Positions 10,416 to 27,687 of a DNA stretch of 64,000 nucleotides are shown one piece after another. A model generated the notes under the pieces. The model searched no databases. It was given only the letters and a program-made list of their open reading frames with translations, and was not told the DNA's origin. The position numbers and the translations under genes are program-made. Where the stretch lies: positions 3,164,992 through 3,228,991 of the forward strand of contig CAJNDS010001112.1 in NCBI GenBank assembly GCA_905221605.1. The letters are read 5' to 3'. This DNA comes from Symbiodinium natans. Lineage: Eukaryota; Sar; Dinophyceae; Suessiales; Symbiodiniaceae. Numbering within the stretch: the first letter of the stretch is position 1; every line of letters starts with the position of its first letter.

Positions 10416-10961
10416 CAAAGTACTTGTTGTATCATAGGATGCCTTGGGAGAAAGATTCGTAAAATTTAGCACTGGTGACGCGCTAGCTGTGCGCTCGTGG
10501 TTAGTTGACAACTTTCGTTTTTCAGCAGATGGCCATGAGCAGTGTGCAGGCTGACATTGGGCATGTTAAGGTTTTAGCTTTGTGTCTTGCCCACAAGGCA
10601 AAGACATTTAGACAAAACCCCATATCTCTTCTTGTTTTTTGTTTGTGAGAGTTTGTTGTATCCAATGAATCATGCATTGTAAATACATGATCATGTTCTA
10701 CCCCTGGAAATCAGGCACCGGACTCCCTCATTCCGTACCAAGAACCAGCAGGTTTTTGAGGGCTTATGGGGGTGACAAGGAAGGGCATAAAGCAGCTTAT
10801 CAAAGCTTCAATCAGTAGCCTTGAAAGTGGCTGTAGAACCTACAATGTGCAACACACATGCCAGCTTCCACCCGAACAATAAGCGCGCTCGGGCTTTGTA
10901 GCTGCCATGTCTTTGCGGCGGTGTCGCCGCTTCATGCAGGAAGGTGCAGTCTATCGATCTA
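10416..10961. other. Unassigned stretch
   Basis: About 550 bp of mixed sequence with no long reading frame, repeat or RNA gene that I can recognise. Confidence 0.4.
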
Positions 10962-11200
10962 CCCTAAACCCTAAACCCTAACCCCTAAGCCTTAAGCCCT
11001 AAACCCTAAACCCTAAACCCCAAACCCTAAACCCTAAACCCTAAACCCTAAACCCTAAACCCTAAACCCTAAACCCTAAACCCTAAACCCTAAACCCTAA
11101 ACCCTAAACCCTAAACCCTAAACCCTAAACCCTAAACCCTAAACCCTAAACCCTAAACCCTAAACCCTAAACCCTAAACCCTAAACCCTAAACCCTAAAC
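10962..11200. repeat. Telomere-like CCCTAAA array (longest uninterrupted one)
   Basis: About 34 units of CCCTAAA. The first 60 bp contain CCCCTAAG and CCTTAAG variants; the rest are nearly perfect. Confidence 0.97.
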
Positions 11201-11305
11201 CGCACCGAAACCCTCAAGGTCGTTCTCGAAGCAGATGCCTTTCTCAGCTCCTTTGCAGCGCAGGCCCGGCCAACTTGCAGCTCAATCCCTGTACTCAATA
11301 TTGGT
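11201..11305 (+). CDS. Exon-like island bracketed by telomere-like arrays
   Basis: 105 bp between a CCCTAAA array and a TTTAGGG array. One frame reads TLKVVLEADAFLSSFAAQAR, and pyrimidine-rich TTTGCAG and CTTGCAG acceptor-like sites are present. The family is unknown. See the matching islands at 2661, 29034, 52626 and 59731. Confidence 0.25.
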
Positions 11306-11346
11306 GTTTAGGGTTTAGGGCTTAGGGTTTAGGGTTTAGGGTTTAA
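11306..11346. repeat. Telomere-like TTTAGGG array
   Basis: Five or six TTTAGGG units, with one GCTTAGGG variant, opposite in orientation to the previous array. Confidence 0.9.
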
Positions 11347-11354
11347 TGTTTAGG

Positions 11355-11430
11355 GTTCCCCCTTATACGAACAGTCCTTAGTAAGGAGTTTTGTATGCCC
11401 GGATTCTAATCCCTCTTACAAGGACTAAAG
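11355..11430. mobile_element. MITE-like element, TTCCCCCTTATAC family (degenerate copy)
   Basis: The left part, TTCCCCCTTATACGAACAGT followed by CCTTAGTAAGG, matches the left TIR of the element at 60482-60572. The right part (ATCCCTCTTACAAGGACTAA) is a weak inverted match. About 76 bp, non-coding. Confidence 0.5.
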
Positions 11431-11906
11431 AGAATGAGAAGAAAGAAAATTGAATTATGATATAATAAACTGGAAGCCCACTGTAAACGCTCTCCAAGAC
11501 CAGCCCGAGAGCACTATGTCTGTACTACCACTTCGGACGTCCTCCGCGTAATCTCGTGAGTCCAGAAGTGTTTATGGGGTGGGTGAATCTGTAGGTGGAT
11601 CTAAGCGGATTAAAAAAATAAAATAGAAAAAGAAAGGGTTAGGTGCATCTCCAGGTCTGTAGGGTAACAACTTCAGGCAACCAAGCACCCACCATGCTTC
11701 GGGTTGTGCGGGTTCGGAGAATGGGGGCTTTTGAGGTTGGAGGTTTTGCTGTTTTTGTTGGGGGGAGAGGGGAGGAGCATGTGCATGGTCTATGGGGTTT
11801 GTTCGTTCTTTGGCGTGGGATGGCGTGGGCCATTTCAGTGCTTCGACTCTCACACTGTTCCTTTCTTGTGTGTTTTGGGGTTTTTGGTTGGGGGCCTAAA
11901 CTCGTA
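11431..11906. other. Unassigned stretch
   Basis: Mixed sequence with short G-rich frames on the plus strand at 11643-11912. No family was recognised. Confidence 0.35.
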
Positions 11907-12112
11907 CCCTAAACCCTAAACCCTAAACCCTAAACCCTAAACCCTAAACCCTAAACCCTAAACCCTAAACCCTAAACCCTAAACCCTAAACCCTAAACCC
12001 TAAACCCTAAACCTAAACCCTAAACCCTAAACCCTAAACCCTAAACCCTAAACCCTAAACCCTAAACCCTAAACCCTGGACCCTGGACCCTGGACCCTGG
12101 ACCCTGGACCCT
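11907..12112. repeat. Telomere-like CCCTAAA array passing into a CCCTGGA array
   Basis: About 24 units of CCCTAAA (one CCTAAA slip), then from 12075 a sharp switch to five CCCTGGA units. The switch shows local homogenisation of a variant. Confidence 0.95.
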
Positions 12113-15100
12113 GCACTGTTTGGAGGCTGCAGCGGCCACGCCAAGCCCCGTACAGCTGCCGGCGGCACTCTCAGGGCCTCTTTCGACCCCCGCCCTACAA
12201 ACCCTGTTGAAATACAGGGTTTGGGGTTCAGGGTTTAGGGCCGCGGGGGAATAAGGGCGAGGCAGGCAGTGGTGAGCAGTCCTGCTGCAAAAGGGCGAAG
12301 CCTGTTGCAAAGGGTTTAGGGGTTCAGGATGGGGTTTATCTTCACCAGCATTCACCCCATCCCCCCCTCCTTGGGTTCATCGTGGGTTTTGGGTGTAGGG
12401 TTTCGCCCCCTGCCCCCCGTGTGTTTCATGGTCATGTGGTTCAGTTCATGGTGGGTATAAGTTTAGCAGGTTTGGCGTAACCCTAAACCCTAAACCCTAA
12501 GCCCTGGTTCAGTCCGGAGCCTCAGCAGGCCTGGGTTAAACAGGGTTGGTCAGGGCTTGAGGGCGGCGGATACCATGGGGAATGGGGGGTCGAGAACCAG
12601 GAGCGCGAACGCGTTCATATACGTTTTACAGTCTCTAGGTGTTCCTCAAGCACGGCTCTCAACTCCGAACATCCTTACCCCCTTTTGAGCAGTGGATCCC
12701 CGATGTGCTGGAAGGGCTCTGCAGAAGTCAAGCATGTGAGCTGCCCCAACACCGTTATTCGTCTGCACTGCGGAGCCCTTCGGCTTGCAAAAAAACCTCC
12801 ACGCCTCAGATCCCAAAAGCCCTCAGGCCCTAATGCCAGAAAATCCGCACTTCCCCCCACAGACCTCTTACACCAAGCGATCCTCAACCCTCTACCCCCC
12901 CAAAACTCTAGGGGCCTACTTGGAGTCTCATGGGTGGTGAAAAGTAGTTATAAGTACCCTGAATAGGGTTACAAGCATATAACGACCATTCTTCTAACTC
13001 CGCCTATCACTACCCATGAACCTCCAAGTAAGCTAGTTGGGCAAAACCCTAAACCCCATAAGCCCAAAACACCCCTAAACGCTAAACCCTCACTTGGCAA
13101 GGCTACCAGCCCCAAAGCAGCGCAGTCGAAGCGCATTCGAGACGTCCGTAGCTGGCAGCCACAGGTGCCAAGGCGCATCGCGGGAGGGGGATCTGGGGCC
13201 TGCTTGCAAGGTTCTGTTAGGTTTAGGGTTTGCGGTTCAGGTTTAGGGAGTAAAGGGGTCCTCAGGAAAGGGGTACTCCTATCTTGCACTGCGTTAATCA
13301 GTTCGCTTGTCGGTATCCTGATGCAGGTTCGACTCCTCCAGATTATCGGAGGAGGCTCTGCGCAGCAATGCATACGGATGATGGATGGACCTCAATTCGC
13401 GAATGCGAAGCGCTGGAGTTCGTAGTGAAGCTTTCATGACAATGCATCAGGCCGCCAATCTGGAGAAAAGCCCCGTGAGGAGGCTACGACACATACCATT
13501 CAGGCGCGGCAAATGTGCTGGAGCAGTTGCTTTGCAACCTGGGTTTCCATCTCTGGTGTTGGTAGCAGCAGCAGCAACAGCAGCAGCAACAGCAGCAGCA
13601 GCAGCAGTAGGAGCTACCAGTTACTGTACTAGCATCAGCAGGAATTGAGGTGTCGTAGACAGTGCAAGTACACGGTTTCTTGTTTTCGGCATAAAAGCAG
13701 GTATGTCATAGCAAGTGCAGTGGTCCGCAAGAGACAGGTGATTCTGCCAAGACTTTGCGCTTTTCGCGATGAAAGACCGTGAGTGCATCCGAGAGCAACC
13801 TTGCACTTTCGGCACCGAGCTTCAATTTCCGCGCGAAGGAATATGGGACTTTCCTAGGGCTCGTCGTGCGCGTGTGCGCGCCCATCCTACAGGCAAAAAA
13901 TCAGGTTAATCACCCGGTCACGCAGTCGAACTCTTACGGCTGCTCGCAGAGGCTGTGTTAATGCTGACCATCTTGTTCTTGTCCTTCGATGTAGTCGTGA
14001 CAGCTCTGGTGTAAGTTCCTGTCATCGTGAAGCCTACTTCCCAAAGCCCCCGAGTCCCATCCAACAGGACCTCAGCCGAAGATGAGGCCGGCAGCCTTGG
14101 ATCCTGGGTTTAGGGGTTAGGGTTTAGGGCTTAGGGCCTTAGGGTTTATTCGAAAGGGCTGGGTGGTGTACTGTAAGTACTAGGGACCCGAAACCCTGCA
14201 CGCTGAACCCGTCAGCAAGCATATAAGGAGAAGCATAGTGCCTCGAACCCCTTAAAGCAGCCTTCTAGCGTTGGGTACTTGGCTTTCATTGTTGAAAATC
14301 GACGGCTGCTTGAAAAAGTGCAGCAGGCCCGGATCCCATCCAGTTGTTTTTAGGGTTTGGAGGCGTGTGACTGATACCAATCGAACCCAGTCCTCTCCCG
14401 CGTGTGCAAATGTGAGTCTCGAAACCCGAAGGCCCCAGACCCCAAAACCCTGCGGAGTGGCGCATTGGTGTCAGCTAGGTTTAGGGTGTATAGGGTTCAA
14501 AGCATTTAAGGGGTTCTAGGATTTCTAGGGTTGGGTTCAGAGGGTGTGTGTAGGGCCGGGTTTAGGGTCCGCACTCCAGCGGCCAGGCCGACGGCAAACT
14601 GGCTGACGTGCGCGCGTGGAGGCCGAGTCTGGTCCGGTCGGGGGCCCTGGTCCAGCGGAAACCCTAAACTCTAAACCGCATAAATCCTAAACCCAAAAGT
14701 CCCGAAACCCTAAACCCTGAACCCTATAACTCCTAAACCCGAAACCCTGAACCCTAAACCCTGTAAATTCTAAAACCTAAGTCTGACGCCCTGAACCCTC
14801 AACCCTATAAACCATGAACCCGAAAGGTCCTGTTGGGAGTTTAGGGGGTTCTCGAGTTTAGGGCTTGATGAAATCGAGAGCTCAACTTGAGGGGTCAAAA
14901 AAAAGTCAGATACCTTAAGCCCTAAACCCTAAAGCCCCTAAACTGCTGCCCCACCCTGCAAGGGCCTGAGTAGGGCCACAAGTCAGGGACTCAGGACCGT
15001 GTGTGAAAGAGCGATGAAGCCCTGAACCCAGTTCAGGGTTCGGTTTAGGGTTTGGGGTTTGGGGTTTAGGGTTTAGGATTTAGGGTTTAGGGTTTAGGGT

Positions 15101-15340
15101 TAAAAAAAGGCTTAGGGTTTAGGGTAACAAAAGGGGTTTCCCTAAACCCTCAAATCGGGTTACCCTAGCGAAGGCCTTACTGTCGAAGCCTTCGCGCCCT
15201 TGCAAAGGGGTTCGGTGAGAGATGCCTGGCAGGGCCCCGCCCATGGACGGATTAATCTGGGGGCCTTAACAAAGTAAAAAATGGGTTGTGGGGGTTCTTA
15301 TAGTAGAACTGATAAATATATTACATAGCACTCTAAGGGA
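12113..15340. other. Gene-poor stretch with dispersed telomere-like words
   Basis: Holds scattered CCCTAAA (12479-12500, 13046-13092, 14660-14780, 14915-14940) and TTTAGGG (13219-13250, 14105-14150, 15045-15125) groups, a CAG/CAA microsatellite at 13566-13610, a TIR element (12917-13030), and short unrecognised frames. No gene could be assigned. Confidence 0.5.
12917..13030. mobile_element. Stowaway-like MITE, CTTGGAGGTTCATGGGT family
   Basis: 114 bp bounded by TA on both sides. The left end is CTTGGAGTCTCATGGGTGGT, and the right end is the inverted match ACTACCCATGAACCTCCAAG. There is no coding capacity. TA duplication and ~23-bp TIRs fit a Tc1/mariner-type non-autonomous element. Relatives lie at 60891, 63688 and (partial) 54452. 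Confidence 0.65.
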
Positions 15341-15800
15341 CTACTGGATAATGGTAATTATTCCGACCCCTGTAGTCTTGCTGTCACTTGAGCAAAACCG
15401 GGCAGAAAGCTTCTGACTCTTGTTTTGAACCGTTTTCGATGCCATCAAAACACCGACAGTAGCGTAGCGAGGCTCCAAAGGTGGGAGATCATTTGGGCGC
15501 TTGCTGCTTGTTGCCTCTTGTTCAGATCTGAAACCCTTTTGACCCCAAAGCATGTGCCGCTGAACAACGTCAACTCGAGCGAGGTTTTGTGTGCTTACCT
15601 GGTAAGTTCGGACCTGTTTCTTAAAAATCATTGGGGAGAAGACGGCGCCAGCCGTAGTAAGGGCCGTCGACAAGGCAAGCAATTCCTGCGACAACTGTGT
15701 CGTGCCAACACAGGCATAGAAGACATCACCAGTCTGATCACCGTCTGCGACCTCGTCCCCGAGTGTGATCCTTCTTTTGTAGAAGCCGGCAAGTATGCTT
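15341..15800. other. Possible unknown coding stretch
   Basis: Both strands stay open: a 125-aa plus frame (15425-15802) and a 117-aa minus frame (15341-15694). Neither has a recognised domain, so no strand is preferred. Confidence 0.2.
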
Positions 15801-16579
15801 AAGGGGCTTTCCCCAGTTCGCGGTCACGCGAAGAGCTATGTAAACCCAGATCCTTCAGCACCAAAGTCCCTCGAAGAGTGCGAAGACCGGGCAGTAGGCC
15901 TTTTTGCCTCCAGCGGCTCATTTGCTTTGTTGCCTGACACCGAAAAGAAACCTCGATATAAAATGAATAAATAGCATGTACGCATGTACATTTGTATGTA
16001 TTCATATAGCATATACATATGATAATACATAAATTTGATAGATAAATAAATAATTTACTTCGAACACCCCCACCCTCTCTCGGTAGAGAGATACTCTGTC
16101 TGGGCACTCCGTAGGGTTGGGCACTCCAGGGACTCTGGGGTTGGGCACTCCAGGCATGAGCGAGGAGTAGACCGGGGGCGAGGATAAGAGTTCCGGGCCA
16201 GGAGAAGAGTTGAGCCTAAAATCTAACAACCCCACACCGAGGCTGGGGAACAACCCCACACCGAGGGTGGGGAGTAAGTACATAAATAACTATACATATA
16301 CATATATAGATTTATTTATTTGTTTATTTATTTATATAAATAAGTATGTACATATTTATACATTCTGTATTTCTATATTTCTATATTTCTATATTTCTAT
16401 ATTTCTATATTTCTGTATTTCTATATTTCTATACTTCTATATTTCTATATTTCTATATTTCTATATTTCTGTATTTCTATATTTTATATATTTTGTATAT
16501 TTTATATTATATATACACACATATATATATATATTTATGTTTGTATTTATATTTATATATTTATATGTATTTATATATG

Positions 16580-16611
<32 letters not shown>

Positions 16612-16680
16612 TTGTCTTATATTCATATATATTTTTTATGTATCTATTTGTTTATGTATATGCTGTCCTCCCAGGTGCGA
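15801..16680. repeat. AT-rich minisatellites
   Basis: Contains repeated GGGTTGGGCACTCC words (about 16093-16157), a duplicated AACAACCCCACACCGAGG-like word (16226-16270), a TTTCTATA-type minisatellite of about 20 units (16370-16485) and TA-rich tracts to 16660. Confidence 0.85.
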
Positions 16681-17325
16681 TTCAAGCACGCTCGAGGAGC
16701 CTCACAGAGACGGGCAGGCGGAGGCAGAGTGCATCCTCTGTGGGCGCGCGCCTGGGAAATTTAGACTTCAGCCCGAACCGGCCGAACCCCGACAAAAAAA
16801 AAGCAAGGAACCGACAGAGACTTGAGATGATTTGAGGATTTAGGGAGTAAGGTTTAGGGAGTTTGAGACATGAATTTCAGCAGCCCCAAGGAGAGAAAAA
16901 ACAAAAAACACGCAAGACGGCTCAGCAGCCCTCTCATAGCGTGAGTCCGGCAGGCTGCTGATCAATCACAGCAGGGCCCCCAGCCCTGACAGCAGGCGCT
17001 GCAGTAGTATTCCTTTCTCTCGCCTTGTCATGACTGACTGTTATGGCTTTTTGTGTTTGGTAATGTGTTTTTCCATGTTGTTTGATGGTTTGAATTTCCA
17101 GGCTTGTAGGCCTCAGAACCTTCTGTGCTGCTGGAGGGCCAAGAGGGTTCAAGGTTGCGGGTGCTGATGACAGATTCTGTTTGAAGTTTTGCTTTTCGTG
17201 CCGGTGCCATCATTGCCATCCCCTGAGATGCCCCGGCAATGCGTCGCACTTTGTGTGAGGCGATCTATGCCCATCGCACGAGAGAACGCGCTTGATGAAG
17301 CCTTGCTGTCGCAAGGTCACGCTTT
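16681..17325. other. Unassigned stretch upstream of the tandem array
   Basis: Mixed sequence. Homology to the other array copies starts only at about 17330, so this is the left border of the array. No gene was recognised. Confidence 0.4.
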
Positions 17326-17390
17326 AGCTGTCCTTGTGCTGCAGCCGTTTGCCGGTTCAGCTTTCCATTCGCGCAGCACCCCCCCACAGC

Positions 17391-18341
17391 ATGCCGGCCT
17401 TGCTGAGCACTCGCGCCAGGAGCAGCCGCGCGCGCGGCTGCGCCCTCCTGGCTCTGGGCGCGTGCGCGCTGTGGAGCTTCCAGGGCCAGCAGGCGTTCAG
17501 CGGCGCGCCGGTCGTGGAGGAGTCCTCGGGCCTCACCAAGATCATCGCCGACCATGCCCTGCTGATGTCTCTGGCCCTGATGGCCGTGTGCGGTGCCTTT
17601 GCGTGCACCGAGAAAGCGCTGCCGCAAGCAGCGGGCCCAGCAGAGAAGCGAGCGGACTACAACAGCTTCCTGATGATCCAGAACATTCTCTGCTTCGCGT
17701 CCGGGTACGTGAACGCCCTGGCCATCATCGACATGGGCATGACCGTCTCGCACCAGAGCGGCAACACCAGCCACACGGGACGTCTCATCCTGAACGGGGG
17801 GGCCAAGTTCTTTCACTTGATGCTGTCCTTTGGCGCCGGATCCTTCGTGGCTGGATACAGCAAGTGTGACCAGGAGGCAGTCTACCAGGGACGCTACTCA
17901 CCCAACCTGTTGGCCGCAGCGTTTGCCGTCGTGTTCGGCTGCATGGTTCACTACTGCAAGGCTGAGGCTGGCGTCGCGAACGATGCCGCCTCCGAGTGCC
18001 TGCTGCTGTGGGCCTTTGCGCAGGGCATCCAGAACGGCATCACACGAAGATGCAGCTCCCTGCCGATCTGCACCACGCACTTCACCGGCTACCTCACCGA
18101 CTTCGGCGTCGGCCTGGGTCTGTGGGCACGTGCGCAGGCGGACGGCGCCGAGCCGCCTACCCTGCTGAAGGTCCTCCTCTTCGGTGCCGGCATCTTCTTC
18201 TTCGGCCTTGGCGGCGTGGCGGCCATGGAGACCCATCCAATCTGGGGCGCGCAGGCAGCACTGATCCCCGCCGCCATCATGGCGGCAGTGGCCGGTGGCC
18301 TCATCCCCGTCATCAAGACGCCCGCGAAGACCGCCGCCTAA
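17391..18341 (+). CDS. DUF1275/YoaK-like membrane protein, array copy A
   Basis: 316-residue predicted multi-pass membrane protein, intronless. Residues 103-127 (ASGYVNALAIIDMGM, then HQSGNTS) match the DUF1275 signature around 'G.VDA..F......F...MTGN', and residues 211-240 (QGIQNGITRR...TTHFTGYLTD) match its second conserved block. Hydrophobic segments lie near 17-33, 52-70, 95-113, 140-156, 172-188, 257-277 and 288-306. The Arg-rich start (residues 8-15) plus first hydrophobic segment could be a targeting leader. This ATG is chosen because it is the first one shared by all five copies and follows a CCCACAG acceptor-like site. The family has no firmly established reaction; a transport role is only a guess. 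It differs from the other copies at Cys72 (Tyr elsewhere). It is followed after 554 bp by beta-tubulin copy 1. Confidence 0.85.
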   Translation: MPALLSTRARSSRARGCALLALGACALWSFQGQQAFSGAPVVEESSGLTKIIADHALLMSLALMAVCGAFACTEKALPQAAGPAEKRADYNSFLMIQNILCFASGYVNALAIIDMGMTVSHQSGNTSHTGRLILNGGAKFFHLMLSFGAGSFVAGYSKCDQEAVYQGRYSPNLLAAAFAVVFGCMVHYCKAEAGVANDAASECLLLWAFAQGIQNGITRRCSSLPICTTHFTGYLTDFGVGLGLWARAQADGAEPPTLLKVLLFGAGIFFFGLGGVAAMETHPIWGAQAALIPAAIMAAVAGGLIPVIKTPAKTAA

Positions 18342-18434
18342 GACGCGCTTGAGTCGCTGCAGCACTGATCTGGATTTGACTCGTTGAGAAAACTTGCCTG
18401 AGGGTCGCCACAGTGTCACATTTTTTCCCCTTTT

Positions 18435-18476
18435 GGCCGGCGCCGACTTCCTGTGCCGATTTTGGAGGCGCCGCCC
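18435..18476. other. Conserved spacer hairpin, copy A
   Basis: GGCCGGCGCC (18435-18444) and GGCGCCGCCC (18467-18476) form a 10-bp stem with one C-C mismatch around a 22-nt loop that is almost identical in all copies. Confidence 0.6.
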
Positions 18477-18802
18477 ACGTTTAGATTTTAGATTTCCCGT
18501 ACCATTATGTCAGCCGTTCTTTGAAAGAAGGACAGCAGCGGCGGTTTCGGGGGGCTTTGTGAGGCCTTGTTGCCCCCCCCCTGGCCACCTGGTTTTGTAG
18601 ACAGCTCTGAAATTCACGTGCAACTTATCCTTGACGAGCTTGTTAGCTCGCTGGTCGGCGGCACAGGCCTGGCCAAAGACACGTTGCAACCTGCAGACCG
18701 TCCCTGGACAGCCAAAATGAAAAGCTCGGAACACCTTGATTGCTAGAGCCATCAATCTTCACGGACTTCGTCCGTCGCATCTTGACTTTGGGCAGTGCTT
18801 GA

Positions 18803-21589
<2,787 letters not shown>

Positions 21590-22070
21590 GACGGCTGAGC
21601 TGTGAGCACAGCTGACCATGGCCTGTTGAGCCCGAATTCGGCATCGAAGACTTCCCAAATTTCTTCGGAAGCCATCGGTAGCCTGCAGGCCTGCCAGTAA
21701 CTGTCCCTTCAAGCTTACTCGGAGCCCCTAGCCACCCTACAGCCTTTGAGGTTCATACCCATGATCTCCCCATCGCCAGCCCTCTCGGGGGCCTCACGTG
21801 GTGTGCCATGTGTGCGCGTTGGCAGCGAGCAAGTGGAAGACAAAAAAGGGTGTCATGGTGGCCTGATGGCTCTTCCAGCATAGCTCATTGAGAAGAAGTT
21901 TATATATGAGGAATGATCACATTGCTCTCCGGCAATTTCTCGCGGCGATCTTGCCGGTTAAGCATTGTGCCCCGTAGATCCTGCCACGCAGCTGTAAGCT
22001 GTTGTTCCATTGTGCTGCAGGCGTTTGCCGGTTCAGCCTTCCAAGCGCGCACCAACCCCCACAGAACAGC
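21590..22070. other. Tubulin-to-DUF1275 spacer, unit 1-2
   Basis: Homologous to 26253-26736 and 50119-50555. It includes the tubulin 3' UTR and a region around 21914-21940 that is a weak hairpin here and a perfect one before copy E. A GCTGCAG site (22014-22020) and a CCCCACAG site (about 22057-22064) are candidate leader acceptors for DUF1275. Confidence 0.6.
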
Positions 22071-23021
22071 ATGCCGGCCTTGCTGAGCACTCGCGCCAGG
22101 AGCAGCCGCGCGCGCGGCTGCGCCCTCCTGGCTCTGGGCGCGTGCGCGCTGTGGAGCTTCCAGGGCCAGCAGGCGTTCAGCGGCGCGCCGGTCGTGGAGG
22201 AGTCCTCGGGCCTCACCAAGATCATCGCCGACCATGCCCTGCTGATGTCTCTGGCCCTGATGGCCGTGTGCGGTGCCTTTGCGTACACCGAGAAAGCGCT
22301 GCCGCAAGCAGCGGGCCCAGCAGAGAAGCGAGCGGACTACAACAGCTTCCTGATGATCCAGAACATTCTCTGCTTCGCGTCCGGGTACGTGAACGCCCTG
22401 GCCATCATCGACATGGGCATGACCGTCTCGCACCAGAGCGGCAACACCAGCCACACGGGACGTCTCATCCTGAACGGGGGGGCCAAGTTCTTTCACTTGA
22501 TGCTGTCCTTTGGCGCCGGATCCTTCGTGGCTGGATACAGCAAGTGTGACCAGGAGGCAGTCTACCAGGGACGCTACTCACCCAACCTGTTGGCCGCAGC
22601 GTTTGCCGTCGTGTTCGGCTGCATGGTTCACTACTGCAAGGCTGAGGCTGGCGTCGCGAACGATGCCGCCTCCGAGTGCCTGCTGCTGTGGGCCTTTGCG
22701 CAGGGCATCCAGAACGGCATCACACGAAGATGCAGCTCCCTGCCGATCTGCACCACGCACTTCACCGGCTACCTCACCGACTTCGGCGTCGGCCTGGGTC
22801 TGTGGGCACGTGCGCAGGCGGACGGCGCCGAGCCGCCTACCCTGCTGAAGGTCCTCCTCTTCGGTGCCGGCATCTTCTTCTTCGGCCTTGGCGGCGTGGC
22901 GGCCATGGAGACCCATCCAATCTGGGGCGCGCAGGCAGCACTGATCCCCGCCGCCATCATGGCGGCAGTGGCCGGTGGCCTCATCCCCGTCATCAAGACG
23001 CCCGCGAAGACCGCCGCCTAA
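22071..23021 (+). CDS. DUF1275/YoaK-like membrane protein, array copy B
   Basis: Intact 316-residue copy, with the domain content described for copy A (DUF1275 signature at residues 103-127, several membrane segments). It shares the A/B/C subfamily third-position bases (for example GTCTACCAGGGACGC at 22560-22574) and has Tyr72. Only a few nucleotides differ from A, so the copies are recent or kept alike by gene conversion. It is preceded by tub-1 (482 bp from its stop) and followed by tub-2. Confidence 0.85.
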   Translation: MPALLSTRARSSRARGCALLALGACALWSFQGQQAFSGAPVVEESSGLTKIIADHALLMSLALMAVCGAFAYTEKALPQAAGPAEKRADYNSFLMIQNILCFASGYVNALAIIDMGMTVSHQSGNTSHTGRLILNGGAKFFHLMLSFGAGSFVAGYSKCDQEAVYQGRYSPNLLAAAFAVVFGCMVHYCKAEAGVANDAASECLLLWAFAQGIQNGITRRCSSLPICTTHFTGYLTDFGVGLGLWARAQADGAEPPTLLKVLLFGAGIFFFGLGGVAAMETHPIWGAQAALIPAAIMAAVAGGLIPVIKTPAKTAA

Positions 23022-26252
<3,231 letters not shown>

Positions 26253-26736
26253 GACGGCTGAGCTGTGAGCACAGCTGACCATGGCCTGTTGAGCCCGAAT
26301 TCGGCATCGAAGACTTCCCAAATTTCTTCGGAAGCCATCGGTAGCCTGCAGGCCTGCCAGTAACTGTCCCTTCAAGCTTACTCGGAGCCCCTAGCCACCC
26401 TACAGCCTTTGAGGTTCATACCCATGATCTCCCCATCGCCAGCCCTCTCGGGGGCCTCACGTGGTGTGCCATGTGTGCGCGTTGGCAGCGAGCAAGTGGA
26501 AGACAAAAAAGGGTGTCATGGTGGCCTGATGGCTCTTCCAGCATAGCTCAATGAGAAGAAGTTTTTATATGAGGAATGATCACATTGCTCTCCGGGCAAT
26601 TTCTCGCGGCGATCTTGCCGGTTAAGCATTGTGCCCCGTAGATCCTGCCACGCCGCTGTAAGCTGTTGTTCCATTGTGCTGCAGGCGTTTGCCGGTTCAG
26701 CCTTCCAAGTGCGCACCAACCCCCCCACAGAACAGC
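26253..26736. other. Tubulin-to-DUF1275 spacer, unit 2-3
   Basis: Near-identical to 21590-22070. Carries the tubulin 3' UTR and the DUF1275 5' UTR. Confidence 0.6.
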
Positions 26737-27687
26737 ATGCCGGCATTGCTGAGCACTCGCGCCAGGAGCAGCCGCGCGCGCGGCTGCGCCCTCCTGGCTC
26801 TGGGCGCGTGCGCGCTGTGGAGCTTCCAGGGGCAGCAGGCGTTCAGCGGCGCGCCGGTCGTGGAGGAGTCCTCGGGCCTCACCAAGATCATCGCCGACCA
26901 TGCCCTGCTGATGTCTCTGGCCCTGATGGCTGTGTGCGGGGCCTTTGCGTACACCGAGAAAGCGCTGCCGCAAGCAGCAGGTCCAGCAGAGAAGCGAGCG
27001 GACTACAACAGCTTCCTGATGATCCAGAACATTCTCTGCTTCGCGTCCGGGTACGTGAACGCCCTGGCCATCATCGACATGGGCATGACCGTCTCGCACC
27101 AGAGCGGCAACACCAGCCACACGGGACGTCTCATCCTGAACGGGGGGGCCAAGTTCTTTCACTTGATGCTGTCCTTTGGCGCCGGATCCTTCGTGGCTGG
27201 ATACAGCAAGTGTGACCAGGAGGCAGTCTACCAGGGACGCTACTCACCCAACCTGTTGGCCGCAGCGTTTGCCGTCGTGTTCGGCTGCATGGTTCACTAC
27301 TGCAAGGCTGAGGCTGGCGTCGCGAACGATGCCGCCTCCGAGTGCCTGCTGCTGTGGGCCTTTGCGCAGGGCATCCAGAACGGCATCACACGAAGATGCA
27401 GCTCCCTGCCGATCTGCACCACGCACTTCACCGGCTACCTCACCGACTTCGGCGTCGGCCTGGGTCTGTGGGCACGTGCGCAGGCGGACGGCGCCGAGCC
27501 GCCTACCCTGCTGAAGGTCCTCCTCTTCGGTGCCGGCATCTTCTTCTTCGGCCTTGGCGGCGTGGCGGCCATGGAGACCCATCCAATCTGGGGCGCGCAG
27601 GCAGCACTGATCCCCGCCGCCATCATGGCGGCAGTGGCCGGTGGCCTCATCCCCGTCATCAAGACGCCCGCGAAGACCGCCGCCTAA
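26737..27687 (+). CDS. DUF1275/YoaK-like membrane protein, array copy C
   Basis: Intact 316-residue copy of the A/B/C subfamily, with the features described for copy A. It is not followed by a tubulin gene: homology to the spacer stops at about 28041 and telomere-like, non-array DNA follows until copy D. It therefore marks a break in the array. Confidence 0.85.
   Translation: MPALLSTRARSSRARGCALLALGACALWSFQGQQAFSGAPVVEESSGLTKIIADHALLMSLALMAVCGAFAYTEKALPQAAGPAEKRADYNSFLMIQNILCFASGYVNALAIIDMGMTVSHQSGNTSHTGRLILNGGAKFFHLMLSFGAGSFVAGYSKCDQEAVYQGRYSPNLLAAAFAVVFGCMVHYCKAEAGVANDAASECLLLWAFAQGIQNGITRRCSSLPICTTHFTGYLTDFGVGLGLWARAQADGAEPPTLLKVLLFGAGIFFFGLGGVAAMETHPIWGAQAALIPAAIMAAVAGGLIPVIKTPAKTAA

Noticed and set aside
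10962-11200. True chromosome end
   Set aside because: Unique sequence continues on both sides and the arrays switch orientation many times, so these are interstitial.
13315-13345. tRNA T-arm-like GGTTCGACTCC
   Set aside because: The flanking bases do not form a T-stem, and no anticodon or acceptor stem could be built.
17898-18419. Minus-strand and alternative-frame proteins over the DUF1275 genes
   Set aside because: They recur in every copy as shadows of the conserved plus-strand gene and have no features of their own.
18700-18725. Relic dinoflagellate spliced-leader sequence (GCCAAAATG word)
   Set aside because: Only about nine bases match the reverse complement of the leader; the rest does not. 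No convincing relic leader or leader RNA gene was found.
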